This document shows positions 1 through 9,341 of a DNA stretch of 64,000 nt, in pieces. Each line of letters opens with the position of its first letter. Within the stretch, counting starts at the first letter, position 1. The DNA is from Spirochaetota bacterium (GTDB taxonomy: Bacteria; Spirochaetota; GWB1-36-13; JAKPDD01), in assembly GCA_029552945.1 (NCBI GenBank), contig JAKPDD010000023.1, forward strand, positions 62,001 to 126,000. The letters are read 5' to 3'. The notes under the pieces were generated by a model. It did no database searches and was not told the DNA's origin. It saw only the letters and a program-made list of their open reading frames with translations. Made by a program: the position numbers and the translations under genes.

Positions 1-1724
1 ACCATCACAGTTATAGCATACTGCTCTGCCAACGGTTTATCCAGCGGGCCATAGGAAGTAAACCAGGAGTGAGTCTTTTTTTCAATATTTTGAGCACTCC
101 CTGTCTTCCCTGCTATAGGTATTTTTGATACATAATAGTGATAGGAAGCAGTACCACCAGGTTGTGTAACTAATTTTAAACCCTCTCTTATATATTCTAA
201 GTTCTTTGGATTAGCCTGATAATTAGAAAGGACTTCTGGTTGAAACCTTTTTTCCACAGCATTTGTATATGGGTTTCTTATTTCCCAAACAATTCTCGGT
301 TTATACAATTTATCTGCTGCAACAAAGGAAATTATATTATTAACTGCAAGTGGTGTAAGAGTTATAAAACCCTGACCTATAGCCGCATTAACAGTATCAC
401 CATCGTACCATATCTCTTTAAATACCTTCTCTTTCCATTCTGGTGTTGGAATAAAACTTGAAACCTCATCAGGTATATCTATTCCAGTCTTAGATGTAAG
501 TCCTAACTTCCTTGAATAATCTAATATTGCAGCATATCCTAATTTATAACCAATTTTATAAAAATATACATTAACTGACTTTTGAAGTGCAGTAAATAAA
601 TTTTCGTAACCGTGTACTTTCCAATCCTTGTAAACTCTATTTCCCAACTCAAAATAACCTTTTGAACAATCAACTTTTTCATAAGGATCTAAAATCCCAT
701 CTTCTAAAGCAGATAAAGCTGTTATTATTTTAAATATTGAACCTACAGCATATTTACCTTGTGTTATACGATTAAAAAATGGGTTGTCTTTCTTTGTCGA
801 TAATTCTAAAAATGCTTTTTCAACTTTTTCAGAATCAATAAAAAGATTTGGGTCATAAGATGGAGAACTTACAAACGCTATAACTTCTCCAGTTGAAGGT
901 TTGGTAATTAATATTATCCCCCTCTTACCCTTAATCATCTGATAAGCTAATTCTTGTATACTTCCATCAATACTAAGAACAAGGTTTTTACCAGGGACTG
1001 GCTTTACATGTTTTTCCGGTAGGTCTTTGATAGGCTCACCGAATGTGTTTACTATACTTATCTCTGATCCTTCAATCCCTCTAAGTATAACATCATAATA
1101 TCTTTCTATACCAGTTTTACCTATAATACTATTAATCCTGTATAACTTATTGTTTCTATTTTCATCAAGTTCTTTTTTATTTATAATACCAACGTATCCC
1201 AACAAATGAGCAACAGACTCTCCAAAAGTATATACTCTTGCAGGATACTGAAGAACTTTTAAAGGTGAATATTTTTTTTCTTGTTCCTCTAAAAATATTA
1301 TCTCTTTTTTTGATAAGTTTTCCCTTAATATAATCGGTTTATAGCTTGTTAATTGATATTCCAATCTCTTTATTATTTTATCATATGGGATTAAAAACTT
1401 TTCTGATATATCATTTAATAGATTCTGTCTTAATTTTTTATCTCTTGGTAAATATGCTGGTATTATAGCCAGATTATATGAAGGTGTATTTTTAGCAAGT
1501 ATATTATGCTTTCTATCATATATAATACCTCTAGGTGGTATTAGTGGCAAAGACTGTTCAGTATTACCTTCAGCTAACAAATGGTAATAATCACCCTTTA
1601 CTATCTGCAAATAAAAAAACCTTAGAAATAATAGTATAAGCATAAAATAATAAATATATAATAACTTAGATATTCTTTTTGGAAGACCTATATCCTGTCT
1701 TGGTTTTGTAGGGGTATAGTCCAA
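1..1724 (-). CDS. mrdA: Penicillin-binding protein 2 (peptidoglycan transpeptidase), C-terminus beyond the window
   Basis: Class B PBP that cross-links peptidoglycan during cell elongation. I read it on the minus strand from a TTG at 1724 that follows a GGGGGG ribosome-binding tract and lies one base after the mreD stop. Residues about 20-40 form a membrane anchor, followed by the PBP dimerisation motif PPRGIIYDR. The transpeptidase motifs are all present: SIFK with the nucleophile Ser near residue 329, SVN near 383 and KTGSAQ near 540. The frame stays open to base 1, so the final part and any rodA downstream are missing. It is the last visible gene of mreBCD-PBP2, the usual Rod-complex order. 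The first ATG lies inside the membrane segment, so TTG is the better start. Confidence 0.93.
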   Translation of the reverse strand, partial: MDYTPTKPRQDIGLPKRISKLLYIYYFMLILLFLRFFYLQIVKGDYYHLLAEGNTEQSLPLIPPRGIIYDRKHNILAKNTPSYNLAIIPAYLPRDKKLRQNLLNDISEKFLIPYDKIIKRLEYQLTSYKPIILRENLSKKEIIFLEEQEKKYSPLKVLQYPARVYTFGESVAHLLGYVGIINKKELDENRNNKLYRINSIIGKTGIERYYDVILRGIEGSEISIVNTFGEPIKDLPEKHVKPVPGKNLVLSIDGSIQELAYQMIKGKRGIILITKPSTGEVIAFVSSPSYDPNLFIDSEKVEKAFLELSTKKDNPFFNRITQGKYAVGSIFKIITALSALEDGILDPYEKVDCSKGYFELGNRVYKDWKVHGYENLFTALQKSVNVYFYKIGYKLGYAAILDYSRKLGLTSKTGIDIPDEVSSFIPTPEWKEKVFKEIWYDGDTVNAAIGQGFITLTPLAVNNIISFVAADKLYKPRIVWEIRNPYTNAVEKRFQPEVLSNYQANPKNLEYIREGLKLVTQPGGTASYHYYVSKIPIAGKTGSAQNIEKKTHSWFTSYGPLDKPLAEQYAITVM

Positions 1725-1725
1725 T

Positions 1726-2214
1726 TTAGATCCCCCCTGTCCTTTTCTCAAAATATTCCAGTAAATACCATAAAAAGACACCAACAACAGATGTATAAAT
1801 TATCTTTAACCAAAAAACAGAGCCTAAATAATCAACAAAACTTACATTTGTAAAAACAAGTATAGCAGACATAAAAATAATATTATTTATAAGAGTAACT
1901 ATTAAAATAATAAAAAATTGAACAAAAAAGTTATCAATAATAAAATTGGTTATTATTTTACCAGTTATATATCCAGTAATAAACTTAGAAAAAGAATAAG
2001 CACCAAAAAGAGTTGAATATATAAAATCCTCTGCTAACCCAGCAAAGAAACCAGTAATTTCACCCGAGAAAGCCCCTTTTCTATAAGCAATATAGATTAC
2101 AATTATAAGAACAATATCTGGTCTTACATTTTTTATTTTAAGAAAGTCAAAAAGATATATGATAATAAATATAGAGAATAAAATAAGAAATGATCGATAA
2201 AAAAAAGTAGCCAT
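1726..2214 (-). CDS. mreD: Rod shape-determining protein MreD
   Basis: Small (162 aa) polytopic inner-membrane component of the elongasome. It is almost entirely hydrophobic, with about five membrane segments, and carries the family-type stretch RPDIVLIIVIYIAYRKG near the N-terminus and GxxxGFFAGLxED in the middle. It starts three bases after the mreC stop and ends one base before the PBP2 start, so it is in the same transcript. MreD sequences diverge widely; the call rests on topology, length and position between mreC and PBP2. Confidence 0.88.
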   Translation of the reverse strand: MATFFYRSFLILFSIFIIIYLFDFLKIKNVRPDIVLIIVIYIAYRKGAFSGEITGFFAGLAEDFIYSTLFGAYSFSKFITGYITGKIITNFIIDNFFVQFFIILIVTLINNIIFMSAILVFTNVSFVDYLGSVFWLKIIYTSVVGVFLWYLLEYFEKRTGGI

Positions 2215-2217
2215 AAA

Positions 2218-3054
2218 TTACCTTCTCTCAGTTATTATAAAAACATTTTTTATACTGTTAAGTTCAATTTGAGGTTTTACAAAAACCCTATAAGTTAAAC
2301 TGGACTTGTCTGTATTATCAATATAATTTACATATCCAATCTTAATATTTTCAGGAAAAAGGCTACTTTCTGAAGTAGTTAAAACAGGTTCGTTTAAACT
2401 TATATTTGTTTCCTTATCTATATAATTTATAGTCATAAAGTTCTTATCATTAGAAATACCATTTACAACTCCCAAGACTTTAGAATAAGGTAAATATACC
2501 CCTGTTGAAAAAAGTGGATCTTTATAGGTTCTTACTTTTGAGGTTAAAAGATATACTTCAGAAATCACACCTACTACTCCTGGTTCATCTTGATTATAAG
2601 ATATTACTGGCATACCAACCCTTATACCATCAATATATCCTTTATCAATAATCAAGCTTGAAAAAATCTCTTCACTATCTCTTATAAGTATTTTTGACAC
2701 TTCTAATTTATATAAAGATTCGCTTTTATATTTAAGAGCCTCCTCAAGTTCTTTTATTTTATACTTCATAGAATAGTAATCAGCCAATTTTTCCCTATAA
2801 TACTCTATCATTTTTTCTTTTTCTTTTAACTCTTTCCTTAATGTACTTAACTCTGAAAAAGATAGGGAAATATAAGATATACCATCCCTTATATTAAAAA
2901 AAACATATTCAAAAGGATAAACAATAGTATTAAAAACACTTTTTAAAGATATAGAAAATCTTGTTGAACTAAAACTCATAAAAAGAACTGAAACAATAAA
3001 AAAAATTATAAAAATAAGTCTCTCTTTATTTTTAAAGATAAAGAAAGAAAACAT
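2218..3054 (-). CDS. mreC: Rod shape-determining protein MreC
   Basis: Periplasmic scaffold linking MreB to PBP2. One N-terminal membrane helix (about residues 13-30) is followed by a charged coiled coil (about 65-105, many Lys/Glu) and then the beta-rich MreC core with DKGYIDGIRVGMPVI and the later LNEPVLTTSESSLFPENIKIGYV. At 278 aa it is of ordinary length. Its start shares base 3054 with the last base of mreB, so translation is likely coupled. Confidence 0.93.
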   Translation of the reverse strand: MFSFFIFKNKERLIFIIFFIVSVLFMSFSSTRFSISLKSVFNTIVYPFEYVFFNIRDGISYISLSFSELSTLRKELKEKEKMIEYYREKLADYYSMKYKIKELEEALKYKSESLYKLEVSKILIRDSEEIFSSLIIDKGYIDGIRVGMPVISYNQDEPGVVGVISEVYLLTSKVRTYKDPLFSTGVYLPYSKVLGVVNGISNDKNFMTINYIDKETNISLNEPVLTTSESSLFPENIKIGYVNYIDNTDKSSLTYRVFVKPQIELNSIKNVFIITERR

Positions 3055-4064
3055 TAAAACTTCCTCTGCTTTATTTTAGCCAGCTCATCAAGGTACCTAC
3101 CAGCACCAAGTACAGCACATGTAAGAGGATTATCAGCAACAATAACAGGAACATTTGTTTCTTTGCTTATAAAGTCTGGCAATCCTTTTAAGAGAGCCCC
3201 ACCACCTGCAAGAACAATCCCCCTCTCTATTATATCTGCAGATAGTTCAGGCGGAGTCTGTTCCAATGTCTCAACTATAGCATTTCTTATCTCCTCAAGT
3301 TCCTTCTTTATAGCCTCTCTTATCTCTTCTGAATCTATTATAAGAGTCCTCGGCAAGCCGTTACCTGCATCTCTACCTTTAACCTCCATTTTTTTTGACT
3401 CCTTAGAAGGATAAGCATTTCCTATTGTAATTTTTATCTCCTCTGCTGTTCTCTCGCCTATTACAAGGTTATGAACCTTTTTTATATATTGTATTATTGA
3501 ATTATCAAACTCATCCCCACCTATTCTTATTGTGTTTGTTTTTACCATACTACCCAATGATATAACAGATATTTCTATTGTACCGCCACCAATATCAACT
3601 ATCATATTACCTGATGCTTCATATATAGGCATATTAGCTCCAATTGCAGCAGCAAGGGATTCTTCTATAAGATAGACCTCTTTTATGCCAGCCTGTTGTG
3701 CAGACTCTCTTACAGCTCTCTTTTCAACTTCAGTAATGCCCGCCGGAATACCTATAACAACTCTTGGGCTAACCCATTTATATGGAACAACTTTTCTTAT
3801 AAAGAACTTTATCATCTTTTCGACTATGTCAAAATCTGCTATAACCCCATCCCTTAAAGGTCTTATAGCAACAATACTATTAGGAGTCCTACCCAGCATC
3901 CTTTTAGCTTCTTCACCTATTGCAAGTACTTCTCTTGTAGTGCTATCAACAGCAACAACAGAAGGTTCAGAAAGTACTATCCCTTCCCCCTTTACGTAGA
4001 CTAAAGTATTAGCAGTTCCTAGGTCTATGCCAATTGAATTAGACCCTTTTATTTTTTTAAACAT
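3054..4064 (-). CDS. mreB: Rod shape-determining actin-like protein MreB
   Basis: Bacterial actin that organises lateral wall synthesis. Visible motifs are the phosphate-1 loop [15 protein letters not shown] near the N-terminus, the phosphate-2 motif [16 protein letters not shown], and the adenosine motif [13 protein letters not shown]. The frame is open up to 4121, but I choose ATG 4064: an AGGAGT ribosome-binding site lies six bases upstream, and family homology begins at once. That gives 336 aa, a normal MreB. It heads mreBCD-PBP2 and lies directly downstream of flgG-flgA. Confidence 0.96.
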   Translation of the reverse strand: MFKKIKGSNSIGIDLGTANTLVYVKGEGIVLSEPSVVAVDSTTREVLAIGEEAKRMLGRTPNSIVAIRPLRDGVIADFDIVEKMIKFFIRKVVPYKWVSPRVVIGIPAGITEVEKRAVRESAQQAGIKEVYLIEESLAAAIGANMPIYEASGNMIVDIGGGTIEISVISLGSMVKTNTIRIGGDEFDNSIIQYIKKVHNLVIGERTAEEIKITIGNAYPSKESKKMEVKGRDAGNGLPRTLIIDSEEIREAIKKELEEIRNAIVETLEQTPPELSADIIERGIVLAGGGALLKGLPDFISKETNVPVIVADNPLTCAVLGAGRYLDELAKIKQRKF

Positions 4065-4178
4065 ATCATAACTCCTGTTTTTAATTACACTTTTAGCTTT
4101 TAATGATTTTTTAAAACACAAAATTAAAGATATTTAAAATTATAAAAACTTATTTACATGCTTTAAAACTTTTTTACT

Positions 4179-4919
4179 TTATTTCAAACATTTTTCATAA
4201 ATAAAATCATTTTCTTTTATATAACACTTAAATTTTTTACCAATAAAATTTTTATAATCAGAAGCCAATAATGGATACGACCCATCCGAATTAAAATAAA
4301 TCTCGGATATTTCTTCCTTTATCAGGTCTTTTGTAAAAACTGTATTCTTATTAATATTTTTGACTGTTTTTAAAACCCTACTTTTTATAGAGATATTAAA
4401 GGTAACTAAAAAAGATTGATATATTTGATCATCAATCACTATTTCAATTCTTGCTGCCTTTGTTTTATTTGTTGTTGTTGATGGTATATAGACTTTTAAC
4501 TGGACATCTGATTGAGGTATTTTAATCTCTTTAAGGGGACTTGTTAATATTATCTGTATATACTCAGGATGTAAGTACTCATAAACTTTATAAGCCTCAC
4601 TTTTAATTTTCTCAACAATCTCTTGAGGAAGTAATATAGTATAAAGAGGTTTTATTAAGACACTATCCCCTTGAAGTACAAAGTCAATATTTAATTTTTC
4701 TTCTAGGATTTTTCTTATAATAGATGAGTCAAAATTCATAGTTTTTTCTGGAATTTTACAAATTTTAAAACTTTTTAACTCATCTTTGCCATCAATTTCT
4801 GCTATCTGCCCTAATTCAATATAAAGTCCACAAACCTGAGCCTCTTTTTTTAATTTTATGACCACTGGATAAAGATCAATAAAAATAAATAATGTTAACA
4901 AAATAACAATTATCTTCAT
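4179..4919 (-). CDS. flgA: Flagellar P-ring assembly chaperone FlgA-like (SAF domain)
   Basis: 246 aa exported protein. A hydrophobic signal peptide (residues 1-17) precedes a divergent middle, and the last ~65 residues fit a FlgA/SAF domain: VKNINKNTVFTKDLIKEEI, then FIGKKFKCYIKENDFIYEKCL. FlgA helps assemble the periplasmic P ring. It starts six bases after the flgG stop, matching the flgG-flgA order in Leptospira, but flgH, flgI and flgJ do not follow; mreB does. The N-terminal half is not recognisable alone, so the call relies on the C-terminus and context. Confidence 0.75.
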   Translation of the reverse strand: MKIIVILLTLFIFIDLYPVVIKLKKEAQVCGLYIELGQIAEIDGKDELKSFKICKIPEKTMNFDSSIIRKILEEKLNIDFVLQGDSVLIKPLYTILLPQEIVEKIKSEAYKVYEYLHPEYIQIILTSPLKEIKIPQSDVQLKVYIPSTTTNKTKAARIEIVIDDQIYQSFLVTFNISIKSRVLKTVKNINKNTVFTKDLIKEEISEIYFNSDGSYPLLASDYKNFIGKKFKCYIKENDFIYEKCLK

Positions 4920-4925
4920 ATTACA

Positions 4926-5744
4926 TTATCTTTTTAATGAAACTGCTGTACCTAACATATTATCCGATGTTTGTATTGCCTTCGAGTCCATTTCATATGC
5001 CCTCTGAGCAACTATCATATCAACCATTTCCTGAATAGCATTAACATTTGACATTTCAAGGAACTTTTGCTTTATAAAACCAAAGCCATTTCTTGCAGGA
5101 ATTCCTTCTATTGCAGGACCACTTGCTTGACTTTCAATAGCAAGATTTTTCCCTATATTAGTAAGCCCACCTGAATTAATAAATCTGTATATCAGTATTT
5201 GTCCTATCTCTATATCTTCATTTGGATTTGCTGCAGTCTTAACAGTAACAATCCCCTCCTCTGATATATTAACTGTCCCCGGGATATAATCTTGAGGCAA
5301 TGTTATTCTTGGTTCAAGATAATAACCATCAGATGTTAATATATCTCCATTAGAATCTAATTTAAAAGAACCGTCTCGTGTGTATGCTAATCTACCATCT
5401 GGAAGTCTTACTCTAAAAAAGCCATTTCCAAATATCATCATGTCAAGCTCATTCTCAGTCTGTTTTGCTGATCCTTGTGTATACTGTTTTTGTGTAGCAC
5501 CAACTTCAACACCAAGTCCAGCCTCTATTCCTGTAGGGTATTTAGAAAGATTCTGTCTATGTAGAGAAGAAGGTGAACCAGCAAGCCTTAAAGATTGATA
5601 TAGTAAATCCTGAAAATCAACTCTATTTTTCTTAAAACCAACAGTATTAACGTTCGAAAGATTATTTGCTATAGTATCTAAGAGAAACTGCTGCCCTTGC
5701 ATACCAGTAGCTGCAGTCCATAATGACCTCATCATTGTTGACAC
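4926..5744 (-). CDS. flgG: Flagellar basal-body distal rod protein FlgG
   Basis: 272 aa. The N-terminal rod domain shows MRSLWTAATGMQGQQ and DTIANNLSNVNTVGFKK; the C-terminal domain shows LEMSNVNAIQEMVDMIVAQ and AIQTSDNMLGTAVSLKR. These ends form the coiled distal rod of the axial structure. The wording is close to spirochaete FlgG. A short insert after YQSLRLAGSPSS makes it slightly longer than usual. The start has a clear AGGAGT ribosome-binding site. The rod/hook genes flgF, flgB and flgC are not adjacent, so this is a detached flagellar pair (flgG-flgA) placed before mreB. Confidence 0.96.
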   Translation of the reverse strand: MSTMMRSLWTAATGMQGQQFLLDTIANNLSNVNTVGFKKNRVDFQDLLYQSLRLAGSPSSLHRQNLSKYPTGIEAGLGVEVGATQKQYTQGSAKQTENELDMMIFGNGFFRVRLPDGRLAYTRDGSFKLDSNGDILTSDGYYLEPRITLPQDYIPGTVNISEEGIVTVKTAANPNEDIEIGQILIYRFINSGGLTNIGKNLAIESQASGPAIEGIPARNGFGFIKQKFLEMSNVNAIQEMVDMIVAQRAYEMDSKAIQTSDNMLGTAVSLKR

Positions 5745-5791
5745 TCCTGAAAATTGTAGTTAAATAGATTCTCGACCTATTTAAAAACTTA

Positions 5792-6661
5792 TTAAGTAGG
5801 ATTTTTACTTTCTTCAGGAGTTTCAAAAATAACTATCATACTATTTATAATCTTTTTAGTTATTTCATAGTTATAAGCTTTTTTTTCATAATAATCTGAC
5901 TTAAAAAAATAGAAACTTACATTAAAACATACCTTATCATAATAAGACTTTAAAAAATAAAAACTTTTATTGTAAGGAACAAACTCTTCAATATCATCAT
6001 TAATACAATCCTCTTTTAAAACTGAATTTATAAAATCTTTATATTCATTTAAAGAATCAGGATGAATTATTTTTTCAAAATCACCTAATATAGAAGACTT
6101 TGAATCAACACTAAGTTCTTCAACAACCTTTTTGTTTAAATTAACTATTTTAAATCCATTATCCCTATCAACCAGCTCAGAGATTATTATTGGTTTGTTA
6201 TTAATTGTAAGAAGAAAATTAATTTTTCTTTCATCTTCATTTATTTTACTTATTTTAGAATATGAAAACTCAATATAACATGTTAATAATTTTTTTATAT
6301 GTTCACCTAAAAAACCATATTCGTCTATAAGACTAATATTATCAAGAATTTTAATCGAATTTTCTGGTTTATCAAAACTTATTAAATCAAGTATTTTAAA
6401 ATATTTCCTATTACTATAAATAAAAGAGCCTATAATAACAAAAATATTAAGTACAATTAAAGTTACCCCCACTATTATAATCCATTGATTTAATTTAATA
6501 AGTAAAATTTTTTTTGCTGGATCAGATACATCTGAGATTATAAGGTTATTAGTTTGATAAAGAAATTCCAATCCTAAAATAAAAACAATTATATTAAGAG
6601 TAAGTGTAATTTTAGAAAGAGTATAGATAAAAGAATAACGCCTATTTTTTATGTTCTGCAT
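5792..6661 (-). CDS. Membrane protein of unknown function with a possible PAS-like cytoplasmic domain
   Basis: I do not recognise this 289 aa protein as a named family. Two membrane helices (about 14-30 and 54-78) flank a short external loop. The rest is soluble and includes, around residues 165-225, a stretch reminiscent of a PAS fold (GFKIVNLNKKVVEELSV, then IHPDSLNEYKDFINSVL). No kinase, GGDEF or methyl-accepting region follows, so if it senses something it must act through a partner. Its ATG overlaps the mltG stop and flgG starts 47 bases downstream, which suggests an envelope or motility role; that is inference. Confidence 0.6.
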   Translation of the reverse strand: MQNIKNRRYSFIYTLSKITLTLNIIVFILGLEFLYQTNNLIISDVSDPAKKILLIKLNQWIIIVGVTLIVLNIFVIIGSFIYSNRKYFKILDLISFDKPENSIKILDNISLIDEYGFLGEHIKKLLTCYIEFSYSKISKINEDERKINFLLTINNKPIIISELVDRDNGFKIVNLNKKVVEELSVDSKSSILGDFEKIIHPDSLNEYKDFINSVLKEDCINDDIEEFVPYNKSFYFLKSYYDKVCFNVSFYFFKSDYYEKKAYNYEITKKIINSMIVIFETPEESKNPT

Positions 6662-7713
6662 TACTTTACCTTTTGATAAAAAATATATTTTCTGTAAGCT
6701 TCCATATGTTCTTTTAAAGTTTTTGAAAAGTGGTGTGTTTTATCACCCTTATGAACAAAATAAAGATAATCTGTTTTTTCAGGATATATTGCAGCCTTTA
6801 TTGATGACAACCCAGGATTAGATATAGGACCTGGTGGCAATCCTCTTCTTTTATAACTATTATATGGTGAATCTATCTCAAGGTCTTTATAAAGTAATCT
6901 AGTTTTAATTATGCCCAATCTTTCAAAAGAGTAAATGACAGTTGCACATGACTCCAAAGGTATATTTTTATCCAACCTATTATAGAAAACAGAGGCAACA
7001 AAAGGTTTCTCGTTTTCAAGATAAACCTCTTTTTCTATAATTGAAGCAAGAATAATAATTTTCTTTTCTCCTTCTTTGCTAATCCCATTTAAAAGATCTT
7101 TAGTCTTATCTCTGAAAGTCTTTATAGTCATATCAACAAACTTTTTACCATCCATATTTTTTTTTGAAATATAATATGTTGAGGGAAATATATAACCTTC
7201 AACAGTATCAAATGGAATATTATATTTTTTTATGATCTCTTTATCACTAAAAGAATCTTTCACACTCTTAATAAAATCATAATTAAAGCTCTTTTTTTCA
7301 AGTAAAGCAATTATATCATAAGTAGTTGCCCCTTCTGGTATTGTAAAAGTTATAAAATGTTCTTTTCCTTCTTTTAATATTTCTAAAACCTTAATAAGAG
7401 ACATTGATCTTGTAAGTTTATAATAACCTGCTTTTAAAGAACCACCTTTTAATTTCCATAAAATTTTAGCATAAAATTTGGAAGATATTATATTATTTTC
7501 TAGTAATATATTTGCTACTTCATTAAAACTCTGTCCATTATTTATTTCCAGAAAAAAAGGTTCGTTATTATTCTTATCAACAGGCAAGATTTTTGAGATT
7601 GAAACAAAAAAGAAAATTAAAACTATTAAAATAGATATAAATATAAAAATATATCGTGGTCTTATTTTTCTAAAAAAATCAATTAAGAACTCTTTTACAA
7701 AATTGATTTTCAT
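6661..7713 (-). CDS. mltG: Endolytic murein transglycosylase MltG
   Basis: 350 aa YceG/MltG-family enzyme that cuts nascent glycan strands at the membrane and so sets their length. One N-terminal membrane anchor (about 18-40) precedes a LysM-like region ([18 protein letters not shown]). The catalytic region has the Glu in [20 protein letters not shown] and the signature [18 protein letters not shown], followed by [20 protein letters not shown]. Its start overlaps the end of pyrG by four bases. Placement upstream of flgG and mreB puts it in an envelope-growth neighbourhood. Confidence 0.95.
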   Translation of the reverse strand: MKINFVKEFLIDFFRKIRPRYIFIFISILIVLIFFFVSISKILPVDKNNNEPFFLEINNGQSFNEVANILLENNIISSKFYAKILWKLKGGSLKAGYYKLTRSMSLIKVLEILKEGKEHFITFTIPEGATTYDIIALLEKKSFNYDFIKSVKDSFSDKEIIKKYNIPFDTVEGYIFPSTYYISKKNMDGKKFVDMTIKTFRDKTKDLLNGISKEGEKKIIILASIIEKEVYLENEKPFVASVFYNRLDKNIPLESCATVIYSFERLGIIKTRLLYKDLEIDSPYNSYKRRGLPPGPISNPGLSSIKAAIYPEKTDYLYFVHKGDKTHHFSKTLKEHMEAYRKYIFYQKVK

Positions 7714-9305
7714 CTACTACTTACCTTTATAAAATCAACAAATAATGGAACAGGTGAAAAAGGCTTAGACTTATATTCAGGATGAAATTGTACACCTATA
7801 GCCCATAAATGGTCCTTTATTTCAATAGCTTCAACAAGTCCACTTTCTTCATGAACACCAGCTATAATCATCCCATTTTTTTCAAAAATATTTTTAAACT
7901 CATTATTAAACTCAAATCTATGCCTGTGCCTTTCAAAAATGTATTCCTGATTATATATTTTATATAATTTAGAGTTTTTATTTAATTTTGTCTTATATGT
8001 CCCAAGTCTCATAGTACCACCAAGATTAATTATTTGCTTCTGTTCCTCCATTAAAGATATAACTGGATAAGGTGTATCCTCATTAAACTCCTCAGAATTA
8101 GCATCTTTCATCCCTAGTATATTCCTTGCAAACTCAACAACCATAAGTTGCATACCAAGACATATACCAAATAAAGGAATATTATTTTCTCTTGCATAAG
8201 TTATAGCTCTTATTTTCCCATCTATACCTCTACTACCAAAACCACCAGGTATTAAAATACCATTAACATCTTTAAAAGAATCTTCATTGAAATACTCAGA
8301 ATCTATTTTTTTTATATTAACTTTAATCTTATTTGCTATACCACCATGAACAAGAGCTTCAAAAAGACTTTTATACGCGTCAGATAATTCAAGATATTTA
8401 CCAACTACACCTATTTTAACCTCTTTTTTACTTTCAGAAATTATATTAACTATCTTTTCCCATCTAGAAAGGTCTTTCTTTTTTTGAGGAAGTTTCAATT
8501 TTTCAATTACAATGTCATCAAGTCCCTCTTTTGAATACTGTAATGGTATTTCATAAATAGTTGATGATATATCAAGAGCTTGAATAACAGCTCTCTTTTC
8601 AATATTGGTCATTATAGCTATTTTTTCTTTTATCTCCTCTGTTAAAGGTCTACTTGTCCTGCACATCAAAATATCTGGTAATATACCAAGACTACCAAGT
8701 TCTTTTACACTATGCTGAGTAGGTTTTGTTTTTAGTTCACCTGAGACAGGTATATATGGTATTAATGTTAAATGGATAAAAAGAACATTTTCTTTACCAA
8801 TATCAAGTGCAAACTGTCTTATAGCCTCAATAAAAGGGATACTCTCAATATCACCGACAGTACCACCAACCTCAACAATAAGTATATCAAGGTCATACTC
8901 TGTAGCAACTTTTTTTATCCTTGCTTTAATTTCAGTAGTAATATGAGGAACAACCTGAACTGTTTTACCAAGATATTCTCCTCTCCTCTCTTTATTTATA
9001 ACACTAAGATATATCTGGCCTGTTGTTATACTGTTAATTTTGGATACAGGGCTATCTGTAAATCTTTCATAATTACCAAGATCAAGATCAGTTTCAGCCC
9101 CATCAGCTGTTACAAAAACCTCTCCATGTTGATAAGGAGACATAGTCCCTGCATCAACATTCAAATAAGGGTCTATCTTTTGAAGTCCAATTTTAAAACC
9201 CCTAAGTTCTAACAAAGAACCCAATGATGCTGCAGCAATACCTTTACCTAATGAAGAACACACGCCCCCTGTTATAAATATATATTTTGTTTTGTTTTTA
9301 TCCAT
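7710..9305 (-). CDS. pyrG: CTP synthase
   Basis: 531 aa, full length. Makes CTP from UTP, ATP and glutamine. The synthetase domain opens with [20 protein letters not shown] and has [18 protein letters not shown]. The class I glutamine amidotransferase domain has the nucleophile in LFGICLGMQ and the His/Glu pair in [10 protein letters not shown]. It starts 36 bases after gpmI on the same strand and overlaps mltG by four bases (ATGA). Confidence 0.98.
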   Translation of the reverse strand: MDKNKTKYIFITGGVCSSLGKGIAAASLGSLLELRGFKIGLQKIDPYLNVDAGTMSPYQHGEVFVTADGAETDLDLGNYERFTDSPVSKINSITTGQIYLSVINKERRGEYLGKTVQVVPHITTEIKARIKKVATEYDLDILIVEVGGTVGDIESIPFIEAIRQFALDIGKENVLFIHLTLIPYIPVSGELKTKPTQHSVKELGSLGILPDILMCRTSRPLTEEIKEKIAIMTNIEKRAVIQALDISSTIYEIPLQYSKEGLDDIVIEKLKLPQKKKDLSRWEKIVNIISESKKEVKIGVVGKYLELSDAYKSLFEALVHGGIANKIKVNIKKIDSEYFNEDSFKDVNGILIPGGFGSRGIDGKIRAITYARENNIPLFGICLGMQLMVVEFARNILGMKDANSEEFNEDTPYPVISLMEEQKQIINLGGTMRLGTYKTKLNKNSKLYKIYNQEYIFERHRHRFEFNNEFKNIFEKNGMIIAGVHEESGLVEAIEIKDHLWAIGVQFHPEYKSKPFSPVPLFVDFIKVSSR

Positions 9306-9341
9306 ATCATTTCCTCAATTTCAATAAAATTTAATTTAAAA

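Noticed and set aside
240-461. Plus-strand frame at the window start
   Set aside because: Antisense of the PBP2 transpeptidase domain.
4065-4121. N-terminal extension of MreB
   Set aside because: No homology and the AGGAGT site points to the inner ATG.
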